11,906 nucleotides of DNA from Acidaminococcus sp050873445 (GTDB lineage Bacteria > Bacillota > Negativicutes > Acidaminococcales > Acidaminococcaceae): positions 1-11,906 of the forward strand of contig NZ_JBNMIU010000061.1 in assembly GCF_050873445.1 (NCBI RefSeq), read 5' to 3'. Of the stretch, positions 1 through 6,521 are shown one piece after another. Below the pieces are notes generated by a model, which was not told the origin of the DNA, ran no database searches, and was given only the letters and a program-made list of their open reading frames with translations. Position 1 is the first letter of the stretch, and each line of letters begins with the position of its first letter. Position numbers and translations under genes: made by a program.

Positions 1-90
1 CACTCAGAAAAAAATGCTGGTAAAATTCCCTGCTTGGGAGTATTATAATACACAGTTAGGTTTTTCATGTCAGTTAAATTCTAACACGAA

Positions 91-126
91 AAAGGACTTT
101 CGGTTCGCAAGAATCGAAAGTCCTTT
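91..126 (-). terminator. Rho-independent terminator downstream of ilvD
   Basis: A perfectly nested hairpin: 16 bases at 91-106 pair with 111-126 (one G-T pair) around a GCAA loop at 107-110. Read on the minus strand it lies about 50 nt past the ilvD stop and is followed by a T-run (TTTTTCG). On the plus strand the following bases (CTCGTTTTC) are less convincing, so it mainly serves ilvD, although it could act both ways. Confidence 0.8.
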
Positions 127-178
127 CTCGTTTTCATGGGGCCATTATTTCACAGCCCCTTTTTGACAGGTATTTTCG

Positions 179-1846
179 TTAGTTGAATTTCAGGACAGCG
201 CCCTGGGCTGCGGAGGATACCAGATAGGAATACCGGGCCAGGTAGCCTTTCTGCACTTTGGGAGGCGGGCATACCCATTTTTCTCTCCGTTTGGCCAGTT
301 CTTCGTCGCTGACCCGTACGTTCAGGGTCCGGTTGGGGATATCGATATCGATGATATCGCCTTCCTCCACCAGGGCAATATTGCCGCCTTCCCGGGCTTC
401 CGGGGAGATATGACCGATGCAGGCGCCCTGGGTGGCACCTGAGAAACGGCCATCGGTCAGCAGGGCAACGGATTTGCCCAGGCCCATGCCGGTAATCACG
501 GCGGTGGGGTTCAGCATTTCCCGCATGCCCGGGCCGCCTTTGGGGCCTTCATAGCGGATGACTACCACATCACCCGGTTTGATTTGCTTGCCCACAATGG
601 CTTCGATGGCTTCATCTTCCGAGTTGAATACCCGGGCAGGACCAGAGTGTTTCAGCATTTCAGGAGCTACAGCGCTTTCCTTGACCACGGAGCAGTCTTT
701 GGCCAGGTTGCCCTTCAGCACAGCGATACCACCGGTCTTGCGGACAGGGTCTTCGTAGGTGTGGATGACTTCCGGACGGAGGATCTTGGCACCCTTGATG
801 TTTTCGCCCACGGTCTTGCCGGTAACAGTCAGGCAGTCTTTTTCAATGAGACCGTGTTTGGCCAGTTCATGCATCACGGCACGGATCCCGCCGGCTTCCT
901 GAACATCGATCATGTGGAAGGTGCCGCCGGGGCTCAGCTTGGTCAGGTACGGGGTCTTCTTGCTGATTTCATCGAACAGTTCCAGCGGCAGATCCACACC
1001 GGCTTCGTGGGCAATGGCCGGCAGATGCAGTGCGGTATTGGTGGAACCGCCCATGGCCATATCCACGGTGATGGCGTTGTGGAAAGCCTTGGCGGTCATG
1101 ATGTCTTTGGGGCAGATGTTCTTTTTCAGCATTTCCATGACCTGTTTGCCGGCTTCCTTGGCCAGGGCGATCCGGGCACCCTGATAAGCGGCAGGAATGG
1201 TGCCGTTACCGGGCAGGCCCATGCCCAGCACTTCCGTCAGGGAGTTCATGGTATTGGCAGTGAACAGACCGGCGCAGGATCCGCAGCCCGGGCAGGCACA
1301 GTGTTCGATTTCGGACAGTTCCTTTTTGGTGATCTTACCTGCTTCAAAACGGCCGGCTGCTTCAAATACAGTGCTGACGCTGATGTCCTTGCCCTGGTAC
1401 CGGCCGGGGAGCATGGGCCCGCCGCTGACTACCACGGTGGGGATATTCAGCCGGGCTGCTGCCATGAGCATCCCGGGTACGATCTTGTCGCAGTTGGGGA
1501 TCAATACCAGGGCATCAAAGGCGTGGCCGTTGGCCACGGCTTCGATGCTGTCAGCCACCAGTTCACGGCTGGCCAGGGGATATTTCATGCCGTCGTGCCC
1601 CATGGCGATGCCGTCGCAGATGCCGATGGCAGGGAATTCAATGGGAGTACCGCCGTGTTCCAGGACACCGTATTTGACGGCCTTGGCAATTCGATCCAGA
1701 TCCATGTGGCCGGGAATGATTTCATTCTGGGCATTGCAAATCCCGATCAGGGGCTTCTTCAATTCTTCTTCCGTATACCCCATTGCATAAAACAGGGAAC
1801 GATGGGCCGCGCGTGTTGAACCTTTTTTCACAGTCGTACTTCTCAT
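179..1846 (-). CDS. ilvD: Dihydroxy-acid dehydratase
   Basis: Third shared step of branched-chain amino acid synthesis: dehydrates 2,3-dihydroxy-isovalerate and 2,3-dihydroxy-3-methylvalerate to the 2-oxo acids that give valine, leucine, isoleucine and pantoate; cytoplasmic. The 555 residues cover the whole IlvD/Edd family. Visible motifs are D78 in ICDGIAMGHDGM (metal site), NCDK with C119-D120-K121, CPGCGSC with C188 and C191 followed by AGLFTANTMN, GPKGGPGM, and TDGRFSG near the C-terminus. Where the oxygen-stable [2Fe-2S] enzymes have a cysteine (PCN), this protein has PGH (45-47), as in the E. coli [4Fe-4S] enzyme, which suits an anaerobe. The ATG at 1846 is preceded on the minus strand by AGAGGA at 5-nt spacing. 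It has its own promoter at 1904-1932 and lies downstream of rqcH in the same direction. Sugar-acid dehydratase paralogues are the main alternative, but the match to E. coli IlvD motifs is close. Confidence 0.96.
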   Translation of the reverse strand: MRSTTVKKGSTRAAHRSLFYAMGYTEEELKKPLIGICNAQNEIIPGHMDLDRIAKAVKYGVLEHGGTPIEFPAIGICDGIAMGHDGMKYPLASRELVADSIEAVANGHAFDALVLIPNCDKIVPGMLMAAARLNIPTVVVSGGPMLPGRYQGKDISVSTVFEAAGRFEAGKITKKELSEIEHCACPGCGSCAGLFTANTMNSLTEVLGMGLPGNGTIPAAYQGARIALAKEAGKQVMEMLKKNICPKDIMTAKAFHNAITVDMAMGGSTNTALHLPAIAHEAGVDLPLELFDEISKKTPYLTKLSPGGTFHMIDVQEAGGIRAVMHELAKHGLIEKDCLTVTGKTVGENIKGAKILRPEVIHTYEDPVRKTGGIAVLKGNLAKDCSVVKESAVAPEMLKHSGPARVFNSEDEAIEAIVGKQIKPGDVVVIRYEGPKGGPGMREMLNPTAVITGMGLGKSVALLTDGRFSGATQGACIGHISPEAREGGNIALVEEGDIIDIDIPNRTLNVRVSDEELAKRREKWVCPPPKVQKGYLARYSYLVSSAAQGAVLKFN

Positions 1847-1903
1847 GCTAATCCTCTTTTCTTATTTTGAACCATTTTGCAGTTCTTTAAGGTTGTAACG
1901 CCT

Positions 1904-1932
1904 AATTTAGCACGGATTGTAATACCTGTCAA
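1904..1932 (-). promoter_or_regulatory. Sigma-A-type promoter for ilvD
   Basis: On the minus strand TTGACA (1932-1927), a 17-nt spacer and TAAATT (1909-1904). The -35 is perfect; the -10 matches 4 of 6. The predicted start of transcription is near 1897, giving a leader of about 50 nt, too short for a T-box or an attenuator. It sits just past the rqcH stop, and no terminator is visible between the genes, so rqcH read-through may add to ilvD expression. GGATTGTAA (1914-1922) and GGTTGTAA (1891-1898) form a direct repeat flanking the -10. Confidence 0.7.
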
Positions 1933-1944
1933 CCAAAAAGGGGA

Positions 1945-3684
1945 TTAGTTATTTTTACCGGGGACAGTTGTACAAGGTTTAACAAAAAGTGTGGTCTGTC
2001 CCGTATAAATGACAAATCCGGGTTTGGCACCGCTGGGCTTTTTCACCAGCCGTTTTTCTGTGTAATCCACAGGCACCCGGTCGGCTTCCTTTCCTTTACT
2101 GAACCCGGCGGCCAGCCGGGCAGCAGTGAGGATATCTTCCTCCCGGGCCTGGGGCAGGGTGGTCTTCAGGATCACATGGGAACCGGGCATGTTCTTGGCG
2201 TGGAACCACAGGTCGCCGCCCCGGCCCAGTTTGAAGGTGACTTCATCATTCTGCCGGTTGTTCTTGCCGATGTACAGGAAGGTCTCCGGGGTAAGCTGTA
2301 CCTTCATGGGGGTGCTGCGACTCTGACTGGGCTGTTTTTTCCGGGGGGCCGGCAGCAGCCCCAGGGCAATGATCTCCTGCTTGATCTCGGCGATTTCGCC
2401 TTTGGTGGAGGCAGTACCCAGGGACACTTCAAGGCTCTGGAGGTATTCCAGCAGTTCCTCTGCTTCTTTCTGCTGCTGCTGGATCTCGCCCACGGCCCGT
2501 TTGAATTTGTTGTACCGTTTATAGTAGGCCTGGGCGTTCTCCATGGGGGTCAGCTCCGGGGCCAGGGCAATGGATATGGGCTTGTTATCGTAGATACTGT
2601 TCAGCGTGCAGGTCGTCCGGCCTTTCTTCAGGGACCAGCCGTAGGTCATCAGGGTGTCGGCAATTATTTTCTGGGCATCGGCATTCTCGGCTTTGGCCAG
2701 GTCCTGGGCCAGGAACTTCAGCTTCTTTTCCGTTTTGGTTTCCTGGGCGGCCACCAGTTTGGTGAGCACATCCTTATCGGGAATCTGCACCGGCACCAGA
2801 GAAGCGCTGTAGGCCATGGCGTCCAGCAGAGAGGGGAAGGTCTGCTGCTTCCAGTCGGGATGGACATGGGGCATATAGGGGATCAGGTTTTTCATCCGGT
2901 TCCTGGGGTCGATCTGGGCAATGACCGTGGGGTCTTCGTTTTCCAGCCGTTTGGTGATTTCCGCCTGCAGTCCGGCCAGGGCTGTTTCCAGGCTCTGGGC
3001 GGAAGGCAGGTCCAGAAGATTCACCGGTCCTGTGATTTTGCTGCGCAGGGCCACTTCCTGGGCCGTGGCCTTGCCGATGCCCACTGTGGCGGTGATGAGT
3101 GCCCGGACCAGGTCTACGGCTCCCTGGGCTACGACGGCCTGCCGGATGGCGTTGGGGCTTTCTCGCAGGAAATCCAGCCCTTCCTGGGCCGGGGGACAGG
3201 TGTAGGGAAGATTGGGCAGGATCTGGCGTACCCGGCTCTGGGCCTTTGTCACATGGCGCAGGGCATCCAGGATGATGCCGTTTTCATCCGTGAAGATGAT
3301 GTTGCTGTTCTTGCCGGTAAGTTCCAGAATCAGTTTTTTGGTGATGATCTTCCGTTCGGCACCAATCAGGTCCACATCCAGGATCAGCACCCGGTCCAGG
3401 CCGTACTGGCGCACGCCTGCAATGCGCCCTTCCTCCAGGTGCTTGCGCAGCAGCATGCAGAATGCCGGAGGCAGATCAGGCCGTTCGGGCAGGATCCTGG
3501 GCAGGGTGATCAGGGGGGAATCTCCGCTCATGTCGATGAGCAGGTTCCGGGTCTGGTTCAGGATATTGATCTGCAGCAGCAGGGATGCCCGGCTGGGCAT
3601 GAAAATCTTGAAAATCCTGCCGCCGCCCAGAGCCTGGGACAGTTCCCGGGTGAGCAGCTGCAGGGTGATTCCTTCTAAATTCAT
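1945..3684 (-). CDS. rqcH: Ribosome quality control NFACT protein RqcH (former fibronectin-binding FbpA/YloA)
   Basis: Binds the obstructed 50S subunit carrying a stalled peptidyl-tRNA and directs tRNA-Ala to add a C-terminal alanine tail that marks the chain for proteolysis. I place the start at the ATG at 3684, giving 579 residues (the B. subtilis protein is about 570), because GGAGGA (3694-3689 on the minus strand) sits just in front of it; the frame stays open for 61 more codons upstream but those cross the promoter. Domain order: NFACT-N (about 1-170) with D97-R98, the pair needed for tRNA handling in B. subtilis RqcH; a helical middle part; a coiled coil rich in K, E and Q (about 300-440); and the NFACT-R/DUF814 domain from about 460, with GDLWFHAKNMPGSH at about 491-504. 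In B. subtilis yloA also lies near yloC-remA-gmk; here it is divergent from them. Confidence 0.93.
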   Translation of the reverse strand: MNLEGITLQLLTRELSQALGGGRIFKIFMPSRASLLLQINILNQTRNLLIDMSGDSPLITLPRILPERPDLPPAFCMLLRKHLEEGRIAGVRQYGLDRVLILDVDLIGAERKIITKKLILELTGKNSNIIFTDENGIILDALRHVTKAQSRVRQILPNLPYTCPPAQEGLDFLRESPNAIRQAVVAQGAVDLVRALITATVGIGKATAQEVALRSKITGPVNLLDLPSAQSLETALAGLQAEITKRLENEDPTVIAQIDPRNRMKNLIPYMPHVHPDWKQQTFPSLLDAMAYSASLVPVQIPDKDVLTKLVAAQETKTEKKLKFLAQDLAKAENADAQKIIADTLMTYGWSLKKGRTTCTLNSIYDNKPISIALAPELTPMENAQAYYKRYNKFKRAVGEIQQQQKEAEELLEYLQSLEVSLGTASTKGEIAEIKQEIIALGLLPAPRKKQPSQSRSTPMKVQLTPETFLYIGKNNRQNDEVTFKLGRGGDLWFHAKNMPGSHVILKTTLPQAREEDILTAARLAAGFSKGKEADRVPVDYTEKRLVKKPSGAKPGFVIYTGQTTLFVKPCTTVPGKNN

Positions 3685-3699
3685 GGTTTCCTCCAAAAT

Positions 3700-3728
3700 T
3701 TGCACGGTTTCGTTAAATTCGTTATAAT
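3700..3728 (+). promoter_or_regulatory. Plus-strand promoter of the 3788-7727 operon
   Basis: TTGCAC (3700-3705), a 17-nt spacer and a perfect TATAAT (3723-3728). Transcription should begin near 3735, about 50 nt before the ATG at 3788. Its downstream half is shared with the oppositely directed rqcH promoter, so the two should compete for RNA polymerase. Confidence 0.75.
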
Positions 3729-3738
3729 ATATAAGATT

Positions 3739-3767
3739 AGTATACCCATCAATGAACGTTCGGTCAA
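3739..3767 (-). promoter_or_regulatory. Minus-strand promoter of rqcH
   Basis: On the minus strand TTGACC (3767-3762), a 17-nt spacer and TATACT (3744-3739). Transcription should begin near 3732, about 48 nt before the rqcH ATG. The spacer contains the 8-bp palindrome GAACGTTC (3754-3761), which might be an operator or chance. Confidence 0.75.
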
Positions 3768-3787
3768 ACTGTAAAGGAGAGGATACA

Positions 3788-4411
3788 ATGAAGAAATTGG
3801 GTTTCGTGGCAGCTCTTTGTCTGCTGTGCTCCCAGCCTGCTTTTGCTATGGTTCCCCTGACCCCCAATGCGGTGCAGTCCGCCCAGGCGTACGGGGTGGA
3901 ACGGAAAGGGGCATCGCTCAGCGAAGTACTGGCCCCCTGGACGGTTTATGACCGGAAACAGATGAATCCCTACGGCCTGCGGGAACGTGTAGTGGTCTAC
4001 ACTCCGTATCTGACTGCTGCGGTGGATGCACGCAGCACCGCCAACAATGGGAATACGCCAACTGTGGACCAGGGCATGAAGGTGGCCAAACAGTATGATG
4101 GGGTGCTGGCCCTGGGTGTGAACCTGAGTACTACGGTGAAATTGGATGCCCAGAAGCTGAAAGTGAAGCTGTACCAGGGGCAGAACGTGCTGACACCTTA
4201 TTATGTGAATCTGAACTCTGCCAGCCAGCGGGATATGCAAGTGCTGAACAAGGACAGCGGCGAGCTGGAAGACGCCAATGTGTGGGATCTGGAGTACTAT
4301 GTATATTTCGACCTGTCCAAAGTGAACTCCGCAAAGCCCATGGTGATGAACGCTTATGACGAATATGGCGGCACCCGGCAATTCGTGCTGAACCTGTCCA
4401 ATATGAACTGA
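3788..4411 (+). CDS. Exported protein of unknown function
   Basis: I do not recognise the family. The ATG at 3788 is chosen because AAAGGAGAGG (3773-3782) precedes it and the first 20 residues form a clear Sec signal peptide: MKK, a hydrophobic core (LGFVAALCLLC) and an AFA cleavage site before MVPLT. An in-frame ATG at 3752 lies upstream of that ribosome-binding site and would bury the signal. The mature part is about 187 residues, has no cysteine and no second membrane segment, and alternates short hydrophobic and polar stretches with many Tyr, Asn and Val (for example LKVKLYQG, LTPYYVNLNS, WDLEYYVYFDLS), suggesting a beta-rich fold. In a diderm it would be periplasmic or attached to the outer membrane. 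It is first in an operon of cytoplasmic housekeeping genes; its stop codon supplies the A that begins the AGGAGG of yicC, implying coupled translation. The function stays open. Confidence 0.85.
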   Translation: MKKLGFVAALCLLCSQPAFAMVPLTPNAVQSAQAYGVERKGASLSEVLAPWTVYDRKQMNPYGLRERVVVYTPYLTAAVDARSTANNGNTPTVDQGMKVAKQYDGVLALGVNLSTTVKLDAQKLKVKLYQGQNVLTPYYVNLNSASQRDMQVLNKDSGELEDANVWDLEYYVYFDLSKVNSAKPMVMNAYDEYGGTRQFVLNLSNMN

Positions 4412-4421
4412 GGAGGCTGCC

Positions 4422-5318
4422 GTGGTACAGAGTATGACCGGCTATGGCCGTGGCGGAGCGGTGGAGAAGGACTTTTCCTTCAGCATCGAGATCAAGACGG
4501 TGAATCATCGGTACACAGAGCTGAACCTGCGGATGCCCCGGTTCCTGAACCCGGTGGAAGACCGGATCCGGAAGCTGCTGCTGGCGAAGATCCAGCGGGG
4601 TCATGTGGACGTGTTCATCAACGCCGCTTACACGGGTACGGAAGGCCGTAAGGTTACGATTGACAAAGGCCTGGCAAAGGCTTATCATGATAGTTTGAAA
4701 GAACTTACGTCCCTGCTCCGGGTTCCGGCGGAACCTGGCAAGCAGGAACTGTTTTTCATTGCCGGATGTCCGGAGGTCCTGGCACCGGCCGAGGCGGAAA
4801 TCGACCTGGACGCTCTGTGGCCTGCCATGGAGCGTGCGGTGACGGAAGCACTGGATCACCTGGTGACCATGCGCCGCACCGAAGGGGAAAACATCTCCCG
4901 GGACGTGGCTGCGCGGATCGGACGGATTGAGAGCCAGCTGGCCATTCTGGAACAGCGGGCTCCGGAAACGGTGAAGGCATACCGGGCCCGGCTGACTCAG
5001 CAGCTGAAGGAACTGCTGGCGGAAGCGGGTACCGGGCCTCTGGATGAGAGCCGGATTATCCAGGAGACTGCCATCTACGCCGACCGGGTGAATGTGACGG
5101 AAGAAATGGTACGGCTCCACAGTCATCTGGACCAGTTCGGACGGCTGCTGAGAGAGGAAAAGCCCGTGGGGCGGCGGATGGACTTCCTGGTACAGGAAAT
5201 GAACCGGGAAGCCAATACCATCGCTTCCAAGGCGGGGGATGCCCAGATGATCCAGACCATCGTAGACATGAAAAGCGAAATCGAAAAAGTGCGTGAGCAG
5301 ATCCAAAATATTCAATAA
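4422..5318 (+). CDS. yicC: YicC-family endoribonuclease
   Basis: 298 residues, close to the 287 of E. coli YicC, whose family is described as an RNase involved in sRNA and mRNA turnover. It opens with the family signature SMTGYGR (4-10) and continues EIKTVNHRYTELNLRMP, the conserved YicC N-domain; the C-terminal DUF1732 part contains GRRMDFLVQEMNREANTIASKA (about 250-271). The start is GTG at 4422: AGGAGG at 4411-4416 lies 5 nt before it, and MVQSMTGYGR aligns with the usual MIRSMTGYGR, while the ATG at 4434 would lose the signature's front. The gap to the previous stop is 10 nt. In Firmicutes it commonly precedes remA and gmk, as here. Confidence 0.93.
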   Translation: MVQSMTGYGRGGAVEKDFSFSIEIKTVNHRYTELNLRMPRFLNPVEDRIRKLLLAKIQRGHVDVFINAAYTGTEGRKVTIDKGLAKAYHDSLKELTSLLRVPAEPGKQELFFIAGCPEVLAPAEAEIDLDALWPAMERAVTEALDHLVTMRRTEGENISRDVAARIGRIESQLAILEQRAPETVKAYRARLTQQLKELLAEAGTGPLDESRIIQETAIYADRVNVTEEMVRLHSHLDQFGRLLREEKPVGRRMDFLVQEMNREANTIASKAGDAQMIQTIVDMKSEIEKVREQIQNIQ

Positions 5319-5334
5319 GACTAGGAGAGAATTT

Positions 5335-5619
5335 ATGGACATCAAATTGATCAACATCGGCTTTGGGAACATCGTATCCGCCCAGCGGGTCATCACCATT
5401 ATCGGCCCGGAGAGCGCTCCCATCAAACGGATCATCCAGGACGGGAGAGACAAGGGTGTTGTCATTGATGCCACCTATGGCAGGCGTACGCGGGCTGTCC
5501 TGATCATGGACAGCGGCCACATCGTGCTGTCGGCGCTGCAGCCGGAGACCATTGCCAACCGGTTCAACCAGGATGCTCCGGAGGATGTAGCAGAAGAGAA
5601 GGAGGAAGAGAATGAATAG
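5335..5619 (+). CDS. remA: RemA/DUF370 family DNA-binding regulator
   Basis: 94 residues, nearly the same as B. subtilis RemA over its length: INIGFGNIVSAQR (6-18), PESAPIKR, DATYGRRTRAV (45-55) and LSALQPETIANR. RemA forms ring-like oligomers that bind DNA and activates biofilm matrix and osmoprotection genes in B. subtilis; the arginines implicated in DNA binding there (R18, R50, R51) are all present at the same positions. The acidic tail (about 80-94, EDVAEEKEEENE) is an addition typical of variable C-termini. The start is ATG at 5335 with AGGAG at 5323-5327. The stop overlaps the gmk start by 8 nt. Its targets in this organism are unknown; matrix control is only an extrapolation. Confidence 0.93.
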   Translation: MDIKLINIGFGNIVSAQRVITIIGPESAPIKRIIQDGRDKGVVIDATYGRRTRAVLIMDSGHIVLSALQPETIANRFNQDAPEDVAEEKEEENE

Positions 5620-6256
5620 ACCGGAAGGGATTCTGCTGGTACTCAGCGGCCCCAGTGGTGCGGGGAAGGGCACCATCTGTGCAAGACTGCGGGAAAAACG
5701 GGATCATATGGCATACTCTGTTTCCTGCACGACCCGTCAGCCCCGGAAAGGGGAAGTGGATGGGGTGAACTACTTCTTCAAAACCCGGGATGAGTTCGAG
5801 GATATGATCCGCAACGGGGGTCTGCTGGAACACGCTTCTGTGTATGGCAACTACTACGGTACGCCTAAGCAGTATGTGATGGACAAGCTGGCCGAGGGGC
5901 TGGATGTGATCCTGGAAATCGACCCCCAGGGTGCTCTGCAGGTGAAGAAAAGTTTCCCGGACGGGGTCTTCGTATTCATCGTGCCTCCTTCTCTGGATGA
6001 ACTGTCCAAACGGATCTACAATCGGGGCACCGATGCTGTGGACGTGATCAAACGGCGGCTGAGTGCTGCTACCAGCGAACTGGCCTATGCCTCCAAATAT
6101 GATTACATCGTAGTGAATGATAAAGTGGAAAAGGCCACGGACAAAGTAAGCAAAATCATCGATGTGGAACACCTGCGGGTGGGCCGCACCTATTATATCG
6201 TTGACGAAATCTGCCATCATGGCACCTGTGCCTGCGACGAACCGCAGGAGAAGTAA
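5612..6256 (+). CDS. gmk: Guanylate kinase
   Basis: Phosphorylates GMP to GDP with ATP, an essential step of guanine nucleotide supply, in the cytoplasm. 214 residues, the usual size. The P-loop is GPSGAGKGT (13-21); the GMP-binding part follows as SCTTRQPRKGEVDGVNYFF (38-56) and LLEHASVYGNYYGTP (71-85); then the family stretch VILEIDPQGALQVKK and the lid RRL. The ATG at 5612 lies inside the end of remA (8-nt overlap), with GGAGG at 5601-5605, so translation is probably coupled. The last 15 residues carry a CHHGTCAC cluster (201-208) not needed for the kinase fold. Confidence 0.96.
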   Translation: MNRPEGILLVLSGPSGAGKGTICARLREKRDHMAYSVSCTTRQPRKGEVDGVNYFFKTRDEFEDMIRNGGLLEHASVYGNYYGTPKQYVMDKLAEGLDVILEIDPQGALQVKKSFPDGVFVFIVPPSLDELSKRIYNRGTDAVDVIKRRLSAATSELAYASKYDYIVVNDKVEKATDKVSKIIDVEHLRVGRTYYIVDEICHHGTCACDEPQEK

Positions 6257-6271
6257 AGGAGAGTACGAACT

Positions 6272-6505
6272 ATGTCTATGATTGATCCTTCTATCGATTA
6301 TCTGGCCGACAAGGTAGGCAGCAAGTATGCCCTGGTGATCATGGCCTCCAAACGGGCCCGTCAGCTGGTGAATGGGGCTCCTGCCCTGGTGAAATGCGAT
6401 TCCAACAAGCCGGTTTCCATCGCCCTGAAGGAAATCGCTGAAGGGCTGGTGACCATCGCTACGCCGGAAGAAGTCAAGGAAATGGAAAAGAGCAAGCAGA
6501 AATAA
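6272..6505 (+). CDS. rpoZ: RNA polymerase omega subunit
   Basis: 77 residues, small like other Firmicute omegas. It assists folding and assembly of the beta-prime subunit and takes part in ppGpp response in many bacteria. The conserved core is visible: MIDPSIDYLADKVGSKYALVIMASKRARQL (3-32), with the family's K-x-R-A-R-Q-L, then KPVSIALKEIAEG (46-58). The ATG at 6272 has AGGAG at 6257-6261 (10-nt spacing); the in-frame ATG at 6278 is possible but lies farther away. It stands between gmk and coaBC, the standard Firmicute order. Confidence 0.94.
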   Translation: MSMIDPSIDYLADKVGSKYALVIMASKRARQLVNGAPALVKCDSNKPVSIALKEIAEGLVTIATPEEVKEMEKSKQK

Positions 6506-6521
6506 CCAAAGGAGCAGACCA

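Noticed and set aside
41..50. TATTATAATA as a promoter -10
   Set aside because: TATAAT reads on both strands, but neither has a convincing -35 at 16-18 nt; the served gene would lie outside the window.
164..172. TTGACA-like bases between the terminator and ilvD
   Set aside because: On the plus strand it would point into antisense ilvD and has no matching -10.
584..1819. Long open frame on the plus strand opposite ilvD
   Set aside because: It is rich in His, Gly, Gln and Phe and mirrors the codon bias of ilvD; no ribosome-binding site or family motif.
2176..3678. 500-codon open frame on the plus strand opposite rqcH
   Set aside because: Gly/Gln/His-rich mirror of a GC-biased gene with RqcH motifs on the other strand; not a protein.
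4131..5474. Long minus-strand frame opposite the exported protein, yicC and remA
   Set aside because: Spans several well-supported plus-strand genes and shows no recognisable domain.
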